The notes: generated by a model not told the origin, from the sequence alone. A stretch of 64,000 bases of DNA from DYJB01 sp963777165 (GCA_963777165.1 CAVZPO010000029.1:1-64000), one strand, 5' to 3'. Positions 35,684 to 49,256 are shown, numbered from the stretch's first letter. Program-made: numbers and translations.

Positions 35684-37315
35684 TCAGACCGGCGGGATGG
35701 ACTGGAAGGTCCAGTTGATGTCGATGCCTTCGTTCTTCAGCCGGTAAGCCCGCGCGGCATAGAACACGATCAGGCCGCTGATCACCAACCCGGCCAGGAC
35801 GAACAACTTGGTCGAGTTGATCCCGCCGCCGACGGCGGGGTAGAGGAAGGAGGCGATCACCATCCACAGCATGTAGGCCAGGGTGATCGCGCCCACCAGC
35901 GTGACGACCGGAACCGGGCCGATCTTGCGTCGGACCAAGGCGCTGGCGTTCTCAAACAGGTCCTTCTTGAGGAACGGGAACAGCGTCATGGCGGTGACGG
36001 GTACGAACATCGTGCACACGGCGAAGAAGACGAAGTTGAGCTGGGCGCCCATCACCCCGCCGGCCCACAGCAGGCCGGAGGCATCGATCACGCCGATCTC
36101 GGCGATCAACGTGATGATCAGGATGGCCCAGATCGGGCTGCGCAGCTTGGGGTGGATCCAGCATACGCGTTCCGGGATCAGCCGGTCGAACGACCAGGCG
36201 AAGACGATCCGGCTGCAGTAGAAGAAGTAGGTCTGCGCCAGGTTGATCAAGGTGTAGATCCACACCGCCGCCACGATCAGCACCAGGATGAAGCTCGGCC
36301 TGAGGATGGCGGCGTAGAACGTGATGTAGGGCATCGCCGTCACGCCGGCCGACGGCGTCTGGCTCAGGAAGCTCTCGGCGGCGATCCACTCCAGGGGCAC
36401 GACCCGCTGCAGCAGCAAGGCCCCCACGATGAAGATCGCCCAGGTGACGATCAGCGACGACCAGGAGCCGGCCAGCAGCGTGGTCTCGGCCTGCTTGACC
36501 TCGCCGGCGAAGAACGTCGGGATGTAGTAACCGTAGAACACCCAGAAGCCCATGATCAGACCGGCCAGCGTCATGATCATCACGTTCGGGTTGGTCACCA
36601 TCCCGTTCGACTCCGCCAGCGCAACACGCCCGGCGTAGCTCCCGGCACCCATGAACTTGTCCCACGCCGCCGGGAAGGCGTCCGCCGAAGCCGTACCCAG
36701 CTGGAAGTACAGGATCGCCCACGCCAGAAGCCCCAGGAAGAACCCGACTTCCAGGATGCGCACGATGGTGCGTGTCGGCAGGATCATCGTCCCGAACGTG
36801 ATCAGCGTGCAGATCGTGCCGATTACGACGATCCCGATGGAGCTCCCCGACCAGTCGGCGAACCCGACCAGGCCGGGGTTGGAGAAGATGATCCCCATCG
36901 AGCGCGTCAGCGTCGGGATCGCCACCAGCGGGATCCAGGCGATCAGCGAGCCGGCGACCATGGCGCTGAAGATGACAAGCGTCCAGCTGGCGGCGAATGC
37001 CAGTGGGGCGCTCAGCACGCGGCTTCCCAACGTGTAGTCGGCGGCGGAACGAGGCATGGTGGCGCCGATGGCGGCGTAGGTGTAGGCATGGAACAGGCAG
37101 AAGATCATCGCCACGGTGAGCACACCGATGATGCTGCTGCCCGGCCAGACTCCCGCAACCCAGGAGTACGGGATCAGCCCGGATGACGACAGGCTGATGC
37201 AGTGGACGCCGAACACCATCGCCCCGAAGACGCCGATGGTCCGAATCAGACCGGAGCTCTTACGAGCGTAGAGCTTGCGCTCGCCGCCCCCGGCTGGGGC
37301 AACCATTTCGGCCAT
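35684..37315 (-). CDS. APC-family amino acid permease
   Basis: A 543-residue inner-membrane transporter with about twelve hydrophobic spans. Near the start, GLIRTIGVFGAMVFGVHCIS corresponds to the broken first helix of APC transporters (the small-residue substrate site). Later spans include ITLIAEIGVIDASGLLWAGG and LFVLAGLVISGLIVFYAARA. The substrate is probably an amino acid or polyamine, but is not specified. The ATG at 37315 has GAGGAGG nine bases upstream. Its upstream region is unusually long (see 37316-38032). Confidence 0.88.
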   Translation of the reverse strand: MAEMVAPAGGGERKLYARKSSGLIRTIGVFGAMVFGVHCISLSSSGLIPYSWVAGVWPGSSIIGVLTVAMIFCLFHAYTYAAIGATMPRSAADYTLGSRVLSAPLAFAASWTLVIFSAMVAGSLIAWIPLVAIPTLTRSMGIIFSNPGLVGFADWSGSSIGIVVIGTICTLITFGTMILPTRTIVRILEVGFFLGLLAWAILYFQLGTASADAFPAAWDKFMGAGSYAGRVALAESNGMVTNPNVMIMTLAGLIMGFWVFYGYYIPTFFAGEVKQAETTLLAGSWSSLIVTWAIFIVGALLLQRVVPLEWIAAESFLSQTPSAGVTAMPYITFYAAILRPSFILVLIVAAVWIYTLINLAQTYFFYCSRIVFAWSFDRLIPERVCWIHPKLRSPIWAILIITLIAEIGVIDASGLLWAGGVMGAQLNFVFFAVCTMFVPVTAMTLFPFLKKDLFENASALVRRKIGPVPVVTLVGAITLAYMLWMVIASFLYPAVGGGINSTKLFVLAGLVISGLIVFYAARAYRLKNEGIDINWTFQSIPPV

Positions 37316-38032
37316 GATGGCATTCCTCCTCAAGTGGTCTCGGATGGAGCGTCGTTCAAACGAGCAGGCGTCCGAGGACACCTCCTTCTCATCCTGGCGC
37401 TGACCACCAGGACGTGCGACTGCGCCCCTTTGCGACGGTTCCATGCCGCGCCATGCGGCGGCGAATTCGATTCAGCGGGTCTGTGTCTCAGGGCCCTCGA
37501 CGTACGGCCCTACAATCCGAACCACGTGCTGTCGAGGACCAACCTGCAGCTAACGGCGAAGCCTCCCCCGCCGCTGATCCGCTTGGCAGGACCGGGAGTA
37601 GCGTTCGCATGGAAGATCCTCGGGCCTGGAGGGCGATGGGCGTGGGAGGTGTTGCTACGAAGCGCCACCCCGCCCGAGTGATAAGAGAGGGGCCGGGCGG
37701 AGGAGTCGTGGTCGGTGAGAGGGGATCGCGGATGATGACCACACCGCACCATTCGGCCGTCGTTGCGAAAGACTCCCAGCCGTCGCCGGCCCCGATGGCC
37801 GATGTCCGGGCTCCGGGCGGTCGCTCAAGATCGTGGTATATCTACGCCGACAGCGACGGAAATCGTATGCCGCCGGAGCCGGGCCCCTCCAACCATTATA
37901 GGGAAGGAAGCCCCGCTGGGACAAGTGAGAATGCCAGTTCCGGACCGGAGAATGGGCGCCAGGGCGATCCCCCAAGACCCAAGGCGCTGGCCATGGCCAA
38001 ATACGCTCCGCGCCAGGCGCCCGGGTGTGAGA
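37316..38032. other. 717-bp gap between permease and hypothetical gene
   Basis: No protein gene could be supported on either strand; long open frames here are GC-driven and match nothing. The only clear signal is a minus-strand promoter at 37895-37924. No tRNA or recognised riboswitch was seen. Confidence 0.5.
37895..37924 (-). promoter_or_regulatory. Minus-strand promoter upstream of the permease
   Basis: Minus strand TTGTCC (37924-37919) and a perfect TATAAT (37900-37895), 18 bp apart. The start point would be near 37888, giving the permease mRNA a leader of about 570 bases, or else driving an unrecognised small RNA. Confidence 0.6.
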
Positions 38033-38551
38033 ATGGAACTTCTCAGGCGCGTGCTCGCTCCGTGGCGAGCCAGACAGGCTGCCGAGGCGGAGAGCGACAT
38101 CCGAGGCTGGCACGCGGCGTGTGAGGTGGTCCTCGGCACCTCGATCCAGGCCCTCCAGGACCCGAAGCTCGCGCGAGGAGACATCGGCGTAGCCCTCGAT
38201 CGGATCGACCGGGCGCTCTTCCGCCTCCGAGACACCGGCACCGGAGCTCAGCATGCCTTGCGACGGCGGGACCCCGGGCTGGGTGAGCGAATGCGCCTGC
38301 TCTCGGAAGCCATTGTCGTCCTGCGGAACGACACTGTCCGCTTCATGATCCGCGCTCAGGGGGCGACGCCGCCGTTCATGCAGGAGGAAGGGGGGTCTCC
38401 CCGACAGGCCGAAGCCTACCAGCGAGCGATGCTAGACGTTGGGCTGGCCGCCCGGCGACGCTCCGCCGGGATCGAGCGTGACCTGCGCCAACTCTGGGCG
38501 GATTTGCAGCCAACCCTCGCCCACCTGGCCGGTTCTTCGACCAGGCCCTGA
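38033..38551 (+). CDS. Hypothetical helical protein
   Basis: A 172-residue, mostly helical, charged protein without signal or membrane span (start MELLRRVLAPWRARQAAEAE). I do not recognise a family. Codon third positions favour G and C as in known genes nearby, and it ends in Leu/Ala-rich heptad-like text (GIERDLRQLWADLQPTLAHL). The ATG at 38033 is the first in a plausible place, but has no strong ribosome site. It lies 54 bp before the rpoB promoter. Confidence 0.55.
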   Translation: MELLRRVLAPWRARQAAEAESDIRGWHAACEVVLGTSIQALQDPKLARGDIGVALDRIDRALFRLRDTGTGAQHALRRRDPGLGERMRLLSEAIVVLRNDTVRFMIRAQGATPPFMQEEGGSPRQAEAYQRAMLDVGLAARRRSAGIERDLRQLWADLQPTLAHLAGSSTRP

Positions 38552-38604
38552 CCGCCTAGCGGTCCGGCTTCCCTCTGGCACCCGGACCAGGCGGGGGAAG
38601 GGGA

Positions 38605-38633
38605 TTGACGACCTCCGATTCCGGTGATATCCT
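38605..38633 (+). promoter_or_regulatory. rpoB promoter
   Basis: TTGACG (38605-38610) and TATCCT (38628-38633) with a 17-bp spacer. The leader to the rpoB ATG is about 125 bases and contains the hairpin at 38673-38715. Confidence 0.7.
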
Positions 38634-38672
38634 GTTCATTCGCAATCCACGGCCGCCTCCCAGGAGGCTTGC

Positions 38673-38715
38673 GGGAAACGGCCTGCCAGGAAGGCAGGCG
38701 GTTCCCCGCGCTTTT
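38673..38715 (+). terminator. Terminator-like hairpin in the rpoB leader (possible attenuator)
   Basis: GGGAAACGGCCTGCC pairs with GGCAGGCGGTTCCC around AGGAA, then CGCGCTTTTG. This looks like an intrinsic terminator placed between the promoter and the rpoB start codon, so transcription of rpoB may be set by read-through. Confidence 0.6.
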
Positions 38716-38765
38716 GTGTTCAGCGGCTGGCTCGCCGGTGCATCGCAGTCGAGAGGAGCAGCTTG

Positions 38766-42669
<3,904 letters not shown>

Positions 42670-42701
42670 CCGGCACGACAGCAGTTGCCTGACAACTGAT
42701 C

Positions 42702-42730
42702 TTGACGGTTCCGGCGTCGGGTGGTATTAT
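42702..42730 (+). promoter_or_regulatory. Promoter of the rpsL-rpsG-fusA-tuf operon
   Basis: TTGACG (42702-42707) and TATTAT (42725-42730) are 17 bp apart, giving a leader of about 155 bases before rpsL. Confidence 0.75.
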
Positions 42731-42754
42731 CGACATTTGCCCGCACTGAACTGA

Positions 42755-42872
42755 GGGGCAGGGGTGCTCGATCTCCCTGCCCGAACCGAATACGAACGGT
42801 GTCGCTGCGGAGGCCATCGTGCACGACGGATGGCCTCCCACGTTGGAAAGAGGCCGGGGCGCAAGCCCCGGC
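42755..42872 (+). promoter_or_regulatory. Structured rpsL leader with three hairpins
   Basis: Three stems follow one another: GGGCAGGG/CCCTGCCC (about 42756-42783), GGAGGCCATC/GATGGCCTCC (42809-42838) and GCCGGGGC-GCAA-GCCCCGGC (42853-42872, a GNRA tetraloop). The last ends eight bases before the ribosome site of rpsL, as a ribosomal-protein autoregulatory site might. Confidence 0.55.
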
Positions 42873-42890
42873 TCCATCTGGAGGCAGAGA

Positions 42891-43310
42891 GTGCCCACGA
42901 TCAACCAGCTGGTGCGCAAGGGCCGGACGGCTAAGAAGGGCAAATCCAAGGCGCCGGCGCTGCAGTTCAGCCTGAACACGATGAAGCAGCGCCGAAACGC
43001 CGTCGCCAAGGGATCGCCCCAGAAGCGCGGGGTGTGCACGCAGGTGCGCACCCAGACGCCCAAGAAGCCGAACTCGGCGCTGCGCAAGGTCGCCCGAGTG
43101 CGGCTGACCAATGGCATCGAGGTCTCGGCCTACATCCCGGGGGAGGGCCACTCGCTGCAGGAGCACTCGGTGGTGCTGGTGCGCGGCGGCCGTGTCAAGG
43201 ACCTGCCGGGCGTGCGCTACCACATCGTCCGCGGCACCCTGGATACTACGGGCGTCGACGGACGTCGTCAGGGCCGATCCAAGTACGGTGGCAAGCGGCC
43301 CAAGGAATAG
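42891..43310 (+). CDS. rpsL: 30S ribosomal protein S12
   Basis: 139 residues, decoding-centre protein of the small subunit. It starts PTINQLVRKGRTAKKGKSKA and keeps QTPKKPNSALRKVARVRLTN and YIPGEGHSLQEHSVVLVRGG. About 20 extra residues (QFSLNTMKQRRNAVAKG) precede SPQKRGVCT, longer than in E. coli. GTG start with GGAGG six bases upstream. Confidence 0.96.
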   Translation: MPTINQLVRKGRTAKKGKSKAPALQFSLNTMKQRRNAVAKGSPQKRGVCTQVRTQTPKKPNSALRKVARVRLTNGIEVSAYIPGEGHSLQEHSVVLVRGGRVKDLPGVRYHIVRGTLDTTGVDGRRQGRSKYGGKRPKE

Positions 43311-43367
43311 ACCGGCCTGTGCCGTCGGCGCTCCGCCGGCGGCCGATGATGTTTCAGGAGCAGAACG

Positions 43368-43835
43368 ATGCGACGCAGCAAGCCCACCAAGCGCAACATT
43401 CCCGGCGATGTCCGGCACAACAGCGTGCTGGTGACCGGGTTCGTCAACCGGTTGATGCGGCGCGGCAAGCGCAGCACCGGCACCCGGGTCGTGTACCGGG
43501 CGTTCGACCTGATCACGGCGCGCGCCAAGCGGGACCCGCTGGAGGTATTCGAGCAGGCGATCAAGAACGCTTCGCCGATGCTCGAGGTGAAGCCCCGACG
43601 GGTGGGTGGCGCGACGTACCAGGTGCCGGTCGAGGTCAGTCCGGAGCGGCGCACAGCCCTGGCCATGCGCTGGCTGCTGGCTGCCGCCCGCTCGCGCGGC
43701 GGCAAGTCGATGTCGGAAAAGCTGGCCGGCGAACTGATGGATGCTGCCAACAACACCGGCTCGGCGATCAAGCGCCGCGAGGAAACCCACAAGATGGCGG
43801 AGGCCAACCGCGCCTTCGCCCACTACCGCTGGTAG
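43368..43835 (+). CDS. rpsG: 30S ribosomal protein S7
   Basis: 155 residues; nucleates assembly of the 30S head and contacts the exit-site tRNA. Clear blocks: MRRSKPTKRNIPGDVRHNSV, FVNRLMRRGKRSTGTRVVYR, PMLEVKPRRVGGATYQVPVE, and NTGSAIKRREETHKMAEANR. AGGAG lies nine bases before the ATG. It follows rpsL after 57 bp. Confidence 0.97.
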   Translation: MRRSKPTKRNIPGDVRHNSVLVTGFVNRLMRRGKRSTGTRVVYRAFDLITARAKRDPLEVFEQAIKNASPMLEVKPRRVGGATYQVPVEVSPERRTALAMRWLLAAARSRGGKSMSEKLAGELMDAANNTGSAIKRREETHKMAEANRAFAHYRW

Positions 43836-43872
43836 AGAAGGAGTAGGCCCGGCCTTCGGGCTGGGGACCGTC

Positions 43873-45955
43873 ATGGCCCGCGAGCATGCGCTCGAGCGCA
43901 CCCGCAACATCGGCATCATCGCCCATATCGATGCCGGCAAGACGACCACCACCGAGCGGGTGCTCTATTACACCGGTCGGACGCATCGTCTTGGCTCGGT
44001 CGATGACGGCACCACCGTCACCGACTGGATGGAGCAGGAGCGCGAGCGCGGCATCACCATTGTCTCCGCCGCCGTCACGGCCGAGTGGCGCGACTACATC
44101 ATCAACATCATCGACACCCCGGGCCACATCGACTTCACCGCCGAGGTCCAGCGCTGCCTGCGGGTCCTCGACGGGGGCGTGGTGATCTTCGACGCCGTGC
44201 AGGGCGTCGAGCCGCAGTCCGAGACCGTCTGGCGACAGGCCGACCGCTACAGCGTGCCGCGCTTGTGCTTCGCCAACAAGATGGATCGGCCGGGGGCTTC
44301 CTACTTGCAGACGATCGAGTCGATCCGCGCCCGCCTGGGGGCCAATCCGATCGCCATTCAGATGCCGATCGGCGCCGAGGCGTCCTTCGTCGGGGTGATC
44401 GATCTGTTCGATAACAAGGCGTTGGTCTGGAGCGACGTGACCGGCGACGCCTACGAGACGGGCGAGATCCCTCCCGACCTGAGGGCCGAAGCGGCGGAGA
44501 TGCGCGCCCGGATGGTTGAGCAGATCGCCGAGACCGACGAGGAATTGACCCTCAAGTACCTGGACGGTGCGGAGATCAGCGTCGACGAACTGCGGGCCGC
44601 CCTGCGCCGGGCGACCATCACCAGCAAGGCCACGCCGGTCCTGTGCGGCTCGTCGCTGCGCAACAAGGGCGTGCAGCCGATGCTCGACGCCGTGATCGAC
44701 TTCCTGCCGTCGCCGGCGGACATCGCCGATGTCACCGGCACGAAGCCCGACTCGGACATCCCCCAGACGCGGCCGGCGAACGACGACGCGCCGCTCAGCG
44801 CCCTGGTGTTCAAGATCGTCTCCGACCCCTATGTCGGGCGGCTGGCTTACTTCCGAGTCTATTCGGGCAAGATCACGCAGGGCTCGATGGTCTACAACTC
44901 GACCAAGGGCAAACGCGAGCGGGTCGGTCGGCTGATCCGCATGTATGCCGATCGGCGCGAGGACCTGCCCGAGATCCTGGCCGGGGACATCGCCGCCGTG
45001 CTTGGGATGAAGGACACCTTCACCGGCGACACGCTGTGCGACTCCGCCAACCCGATCGTGCTCGAGGCGATTCAATTCCCCGAGCCGGTCATTTTCCTGG
45101 CGATCGAGCCGCGCACGACCGCCGATCAGAGCCGGATGGCCGACGCGCTGCAGAAGCTGTCCGAAGAGGATCCGACGTTCCGGGCGAGCTACGACGAGAA
45201 CGCAGGTCAGACCGTGATCTCGGGCATGGGCGAGCTGCACCTGGAAGTGCTGGTCGACCGGATGATGCGCGAGTTCAAAGTCCAGGCCAATGTCGGTCGC
45301 CCGCGGGTCGCCTACCGCGAGTCGATCACCGTGCCTGTGGCCAAGTCCGATTACCGCTACGTGAAGCAGACCGGCGGACACGGGCAGTACGGGCACGTGG
45401 TCCTGTCGCTCGAGTCCGGCGGGCCGGGCTCGGGGATCACCTTCGAGAACCGCATCATGCGCGGCGCCATCCCACACGAGTACATCCCGGGCGTGGAGAA
45501 GGGCGTGCGCGAAGCGGCCGAAGGCGGCGTCCTGGCGGGCTACCCGATCGTCGACATCAAGGTCAAGCTGATCGACGGCTCGTTCCACGAAGTCGACTCG
45601 AGCGAGATGGCTTTCAAGATGGCCGGCTCGATGGCGTTCAAGCAGGGTGTGCAGATGGGCGCGCCCGGTGCTGCTCGAACCGATGATGCGCGTCGAGGTC
45701 CTCACCCCGGACGAGTTCCTGGGCGAAGTGACCGGAGACCTGGCCTCGCGGCGGGCGTCGATCGGCGGCATGGAGATGCGGCCCGGAAGTGCCCAGGCGA
45801 TCCGGGCCGACGTGCCGCTGGCGGAGATGTTCGGCTACGCCACCGACCTGCGGTCGATGACCCAGGGACGCGGCGTATTCACGATGGAGTTTGATCACTA
45901 CGCGCAGGTGGCCGAAGCGGTCACCAAGTCGATCCTGGCCGGCGTGCCGGCGTAG
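43873..45955 (+). CDS. fusA: Elongation factor G, one frameshift
   Basis: The GTPase that moves tRNAs and mRNA through the ribosome. G1 is AHIDAGKTTTTERVLYYTG, G3 DTPGHIDF and G4 ANKMDRPG. Domain IV has KQTGGHGQYGHVV, and the end ATDLRSMTQGRGVFTMEFDH is canonical. At 45664-45666 one C too many in a CCC shifts the frame; with CC the text reads GVQMGAPVLLEPMMRVEV and the length is 693 residues, normal for EF-G. Confidence 0.95.
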
Positions 45956-45994
45956 CGCCGCGCATACGGGCCCGGCGAACGGAGCATCGTCATT

Positions 45995-47199
45995 ATGTCG
46001 AAGCAGAAGTTTGAGCGCACGAAGCCGCACATGAATGTGGGGACGATGGGACACATCGACCACGGCAAGACGACGTTGACGGCGGCGATCACGAAGTACT
46101 GCTCGTTTTTCGGAAAGGCGCAGTTCCGGCCGTTTGATTCGATCGACAATGCGCCGGAAGAGCGCGAGCGCGGGATCACGATTGCGATTGCGCACGTGGA
46201 GTATGAGACCGAGAAGCGGCACTATGCGCACGTCGACATGCCGGGGCACCGGGACTACATCAAGAACATGATCACGGGGGCGGCGCAGGTGGACGGGGCG
46301 ATTCTGGTGGTGGCGGCGCCGGACGGGCCGATGCCGCAGACGCGGGAGCACGTGCTGCTGGCACGGCAGGTGGAAGTGCCGGCGATCGTGGTCTATCTGA
46401 ACAAGATCGACATGATGGACGATCCGGAGCTGCTGGAGCTGGTGGAGCTGGAGCTGAGGGAGCTGCTTGACGGTGTACAAGTTCCCGGGGGACACGACGC
46501 CGATCGTGCGGGGGAGTGCGCTGCAGGCGCTGGAGTCGAAGAGCACGGACCCGAATGCTCCGGAGTACGCCAGCATCAAGGAACTGCTGCGGGTGGTGGA
46601 CGAGTACATTCCGGAGCCGGTGAGGCAGACGGACCGGCCGTTCATGATGCCCGTCGAGGACGTGTTCTCGATCAAGGGTCGGGGGACGGTGGTGACGGGC
46701 CGGGTGGATCGGGGGAAGGTGAAGGTCGGGGAGACGGTGGAGATTGTCGGGCTTGCGGGACGAGGTTGTGACGTCGGTGGTGACGGGCGTGGAGATGTTC
46801 CACAAGCTGCTGGACGAGGGGATGGCGGGGGACAACCTGGGTCTGCTGCTGCGGGGGATCGAGCGGACGGACGTGGAGCGGGGGATGGTGATTGCGGCGC
46901 CGAAGTCGATCACGCCGCACAAGAAGTTTCTGAGCCAGGTGTACGTGCTGACCAAGGAAGAGGGGGGACGGCACAAGGCGTTCTTCACGGGGTACCGGCC
47001 GCAGTTCTACATTCGGACGATGGACGTGACGGGGACGATCACGCTGCCGACCGGGGTGGAGATGGTGATGCCGGGGGACGACGTGAATCTGACGGTGGAA
47101 CTGATCACGCCGGTGGCGCTGGAGAAGGGCTCGAACTTCGCCGTGCGCGAGGGCGGGCTGACGGTCGGCGCCGGCGTCATTACCGAGATTCTGGAGTAA
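45995..47199 (+). CDS. tuf: Elongation factor Tu, two frameshifts, atypical codon use
   Basis: Delivers aminoacyl-tRNA to the ribosome. G1 is GHIDHGKTTLTA, effector region RGITIAIAHVEYETEKRHYA, G3 DMPGHRDYIKNM (Met where most have Cys) and G4 LNKIDMMDD. Two breaks, at 46467-46468 and 46753-46754, are each repaired by removing one T from CTTG (LRELLTVYKFPGD and EIVGLRDEVVTSVV), leaving exactly 400 residues, the normal length. Almost all of the gene uses G-ending codons (GTG, GGG, ACG, CGG), while fusA before and rpsJ after favour C-ending ones. The pattern stops about 30 codons before the stop. Confidence 0.94.
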
Positions 47200-47202
47200 T
47201 CG

Positions 47203-47511
47203 ATGGCGAAGCAGAAGATCCGCATCCGGCTCAAGGCCTACGACCACCGTGTGCTGGACGCTTCGGCGCAGCGCATCGTCGAGACCGCCGAACGCACCGG
47301 CGCCAAGGTCGTCGGCCCGGTTCCGCTGCCCACCCGGCTGGAGCGCTTCACCGTCCGCCGGTCGGCCTTCATCGACAAGGACTCGCATGAGCACTTCGAG
47401 ATCCGCACGCATAAGCGGCTGATCGACGTGCTGGAGCCGGACTCGAAGACGATCGATACGCTGATGCGGCTGAATCTGCCGGCCGGCGTGGATATCGAGA
47501 TCAAGATCTAG
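47203..47511 (+). CDS. rpsJ: 30S ribosomal protein S10
   Basis: 102 residues, head of the 30S subunit and partner of NusB in antitermination. MAKQKIRIRLKAYDHRVLD, GPVPLPTRLERFTVRRSAF and HEHFEIRTHKRLIDVLEP are the classic blocks. It starts three bases after the tuf stop, so the str and S10 operons are joined. Confidence 0.97.
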   Translation: MAKQKIRIRLKAYDHRVLDASAQRIVETAERTGAKVVGPVPLPTRLERFTVRRSAFIDKDSHEHFEIRTHKRLIDVLEPDSKTIDTLMRLNLPAGVDIEIKI

Positions 47512-47665
47512 CGAACGGCAACAGGCGGCGTGGCAAGCGCCGGACGGAGGGTGGGCCCTAGACGGACCCCCGCCGGCCGGACGGCGGACTGCCACGCGGT
47601 CGGGGATGATGCGGCCGGGCCCTGGCCGACAGTCCCGTCAAGATGGACGACCAAGGAGATGAGGG
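47512..47665 (+). promoter_or_regulatory. 154-bp structured spacer between rpsJ and rplC
   Basis: The widest gap inside the S10 operon. GCGTGGCA (47527-47534) and TGCCACGC (47591-47598) can pair over a distance with GC-rich smaller arms between. It could be a regulatory leader for the L3/L4 part of the operon; no promoter box is obvious. Confidence 0.4.
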
Positions 47666-48295
47666 ATGAAAGGGCTCATTGGCAAGAAGCTGGGCATGAC
47701 CCAGGTCTTCGACGAGTCGGGCTTGGTAAAGCCGCTGACCCTGATCGAAGCCGGGCCATGTTTCGTTACCCAGGTCAAGCGCCCGGAGAAGGAAGGCTAC
47801 CAGGCCGTCCAGCTCGGCTTCGGCGAATCCAAGCCGCGCCGGCTCTCCGGCGGCGAACTGGGACATCTGAAGAAGCTGGACCTGCAGCCCCTGCGCCACG
47901 TGCGCGAGTTTCGGGTCAAAGGCGACCTGGACGTGAAGGAAGGCGACCGCCTGACGGTGGACGTCTTCGTCATCGGCGACCATGTCGACGTCGTCTCGGT
48001 CAGCAAGGGCAAGGGCTTCGCCGGCGGCGTGAAGCGCTACCACTTCCGCGGCGGCCCCAAGACCCACGGTCAGTCCGACCGACATCGCGCCCCCGGTTCG
48101 CGCAGCTCGACCTCGACGCCCGGGCGGGTCTACAAGGGCTCGCGCGGCCCGGGTCACATGGGCTCGGAGCGGGTCACGTCGCAGAATTTGCGCGTCGAAT
48201 TGATCGACCCGGAGCGCAACCTGCTCGGGGTCCACGGCAGCGTGCCCGGTCCGAAGGGCGCCGTCGTGGTCGTCACGCAGGCGCGCAAGCAATAA
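47666..48295 (+). CDS. rplC: 50S ribosomal protein L3
   Basis: 209 residues, binds 23S rRNA near the peptidyl-transferase entrance. MKGLIGKKLGMTQVFDESG opens it; VSKGKGFAGGVKRYHFRGGP, THGQSDRHRAPGSRSS and GRVYKGSRGPGHMGSERVT form the long loop that reaches the catalytic centre. AAGGAG precedes the ATG. Confidence 0.97.
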   Translation: MKGLIGKKLGMTQVFDESGLVKPLTLIEAGPCFVTQVKRPEKEGYQAVQLGFGESKPRRLSGGELGHLKKLDLQPLRHVREFRVKGDLDVKEGDRLTVDVFVIGDHVDVVSVSKGKGFAGGVKRYHFRGGPKTHGQSDRHRAPGSRSSTSTPGRVYKGSRGPGHMGSERVTSQNLRVELIDPERNLLGVHGSVPGPKGAVVVVTQARKQ

Positions 48296-48314
48296 CAAAG
48301 CGGGAGCATCGACG

Positions 48315-48938
48315 ATGAAGGTGGATGTGTTGAACATGCAGGGGCAGAAGGTGGCCACGACGGAGCTCCCGGCCGCCATCTTCGAGGCTCCAATCCTGGA
48401 AGACTTGATGCATCAGGCGTTGGTGCGGCAGCTAGCCAACGGCCGCCTGGGCACGCGCAAGACCAAGACGCGCGCCGAGGTGTCCGGGGGCGGGAAGAAG
48501 CCCTGGCGCCAGAAGGGCACCGGGCGCGCCCGGCAGGGCTCGACGCGCGCCCCGCACTGGCGCGGCGGCGGCGGAGCGCATACGCCCATGCCGCGCGACT
48601 TCTCCGTCCGCATGCCGCGCAAGATGCGCCACGCTGCGCTGCGTTCGGCCTTGTCGGTCAAGGCCGCCCAGTCCGAGATCGTCGTGCTGGACGAGATCAC
48701 GATGGCCGGGCCGAAGACCAAGGACATGGCCGCCACGCTGGCCAGGCTGGTGGGCGACGCTTCGGCGTTGATCATCCTGGCCGGCCCGGATGACGCAGTG
48801 GAGAAGTCGGTCCGCAATCTGCCGACGGCCAAGACGCTGCGCGCCGCGTACCTCAACATCCGCGACCTGCTCGGGTACGACCGGGTCCTCATGCCCATGG
48901 GCACGGTCGACGCCCTGGGCACGGCCTTGGCGGCGTAG
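48315..48938 (+). CDS. rplD: 50S ribosomal protein L4
   Basis: 207 residues, lines the peptide exit tunnel. KTKTRAEVSGGGKKPWRQKG and ARQGSTRAPHWRGGGGAHTP form the tunnel loop; the end AYLNIRDLLGYDRVLMPMGT is normal. Follows rplC after 19 bp with CGGGAGC upstream. Confidence 0.97.
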   Translation: MKVDVLNMQGQKVATTELPAAIFEAPILEDLMHQALVRQLANGRLGTRKTKTRAEVSGGGKKPWRQKGTGRARQGSTRAPHWRGGGGAHTPMPRDFSVRMPRKMRHAALRSALSVKAAQSEIVVLDEITMAGPKTKDMAATLARLVGDASALIILAGPDDAVEKSVRNLPTAKTLRAAYLNIRDLLGYDRVLMPMGTVDALGTALAA

Positions 48939-48950
48939 GGAGGAGGCAGC

Positions 48951-49256
48951 ATGACTACGGTCTACGACATCCTGCGCCGTCCGATCGTCACGGAGAAGTC
49001 CAACTACCAGAGCGGCAAGCTGGGTCAGTATGTCTTCGAGGTCGCCCACGGGGCCACCAAGGCTCAGATCAAGGAAGCGGTCGAGACGCTGTTTGACGTC
49101 AATGTCGAGCGCGTCAATGTGCTCACGGCGCCTCCGAAGCGCTCGCGGCGCGCCCGCAGCCGGCGGCTGCTCGTCCGCCACGCCGGCTACAAGAAGGCCG
49201 TCGTGACGCTGCAGACGGGCCAGACGATCGACCTGTTCGAAGGGGTGAAGTCATGA
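48951..49256 (+). CDS. rplW: 50S ribosomal protein L23
   Basis: 101 residues at the tunnel exit, docking site for trigger factor and SRP. DILRRPIVTEKSNYQSGKLG, then VFEVAHGATKAQIKEAVETL and VNVLTAPPKRSRRARSRRLL. GGAGG lies six bases before the ATG. The last codons overlap rplB by four bases. Confidence 0.96.
   Translation: MTTVYDILRRPIVTEKSNYQSGKLGQYVFEVAHGATKAQIKEAVETLFDVNVERVNVLTAPPKRSRRARSRRLLVRHAGYKKAVVTLQTGQTIDLFEGVKS

Noticed and set aside
43768..45771. A 667-codon open frame on the minus strand
   Set aside because: Antisense shadow of fusA.
46461..46760. Programmed frameshifting in tuf
   Set aside because: Two separate sites, no slippery heptamer or RF2-like stop context, and similar one-base additions in unrelated genes make sequence error far more likely.
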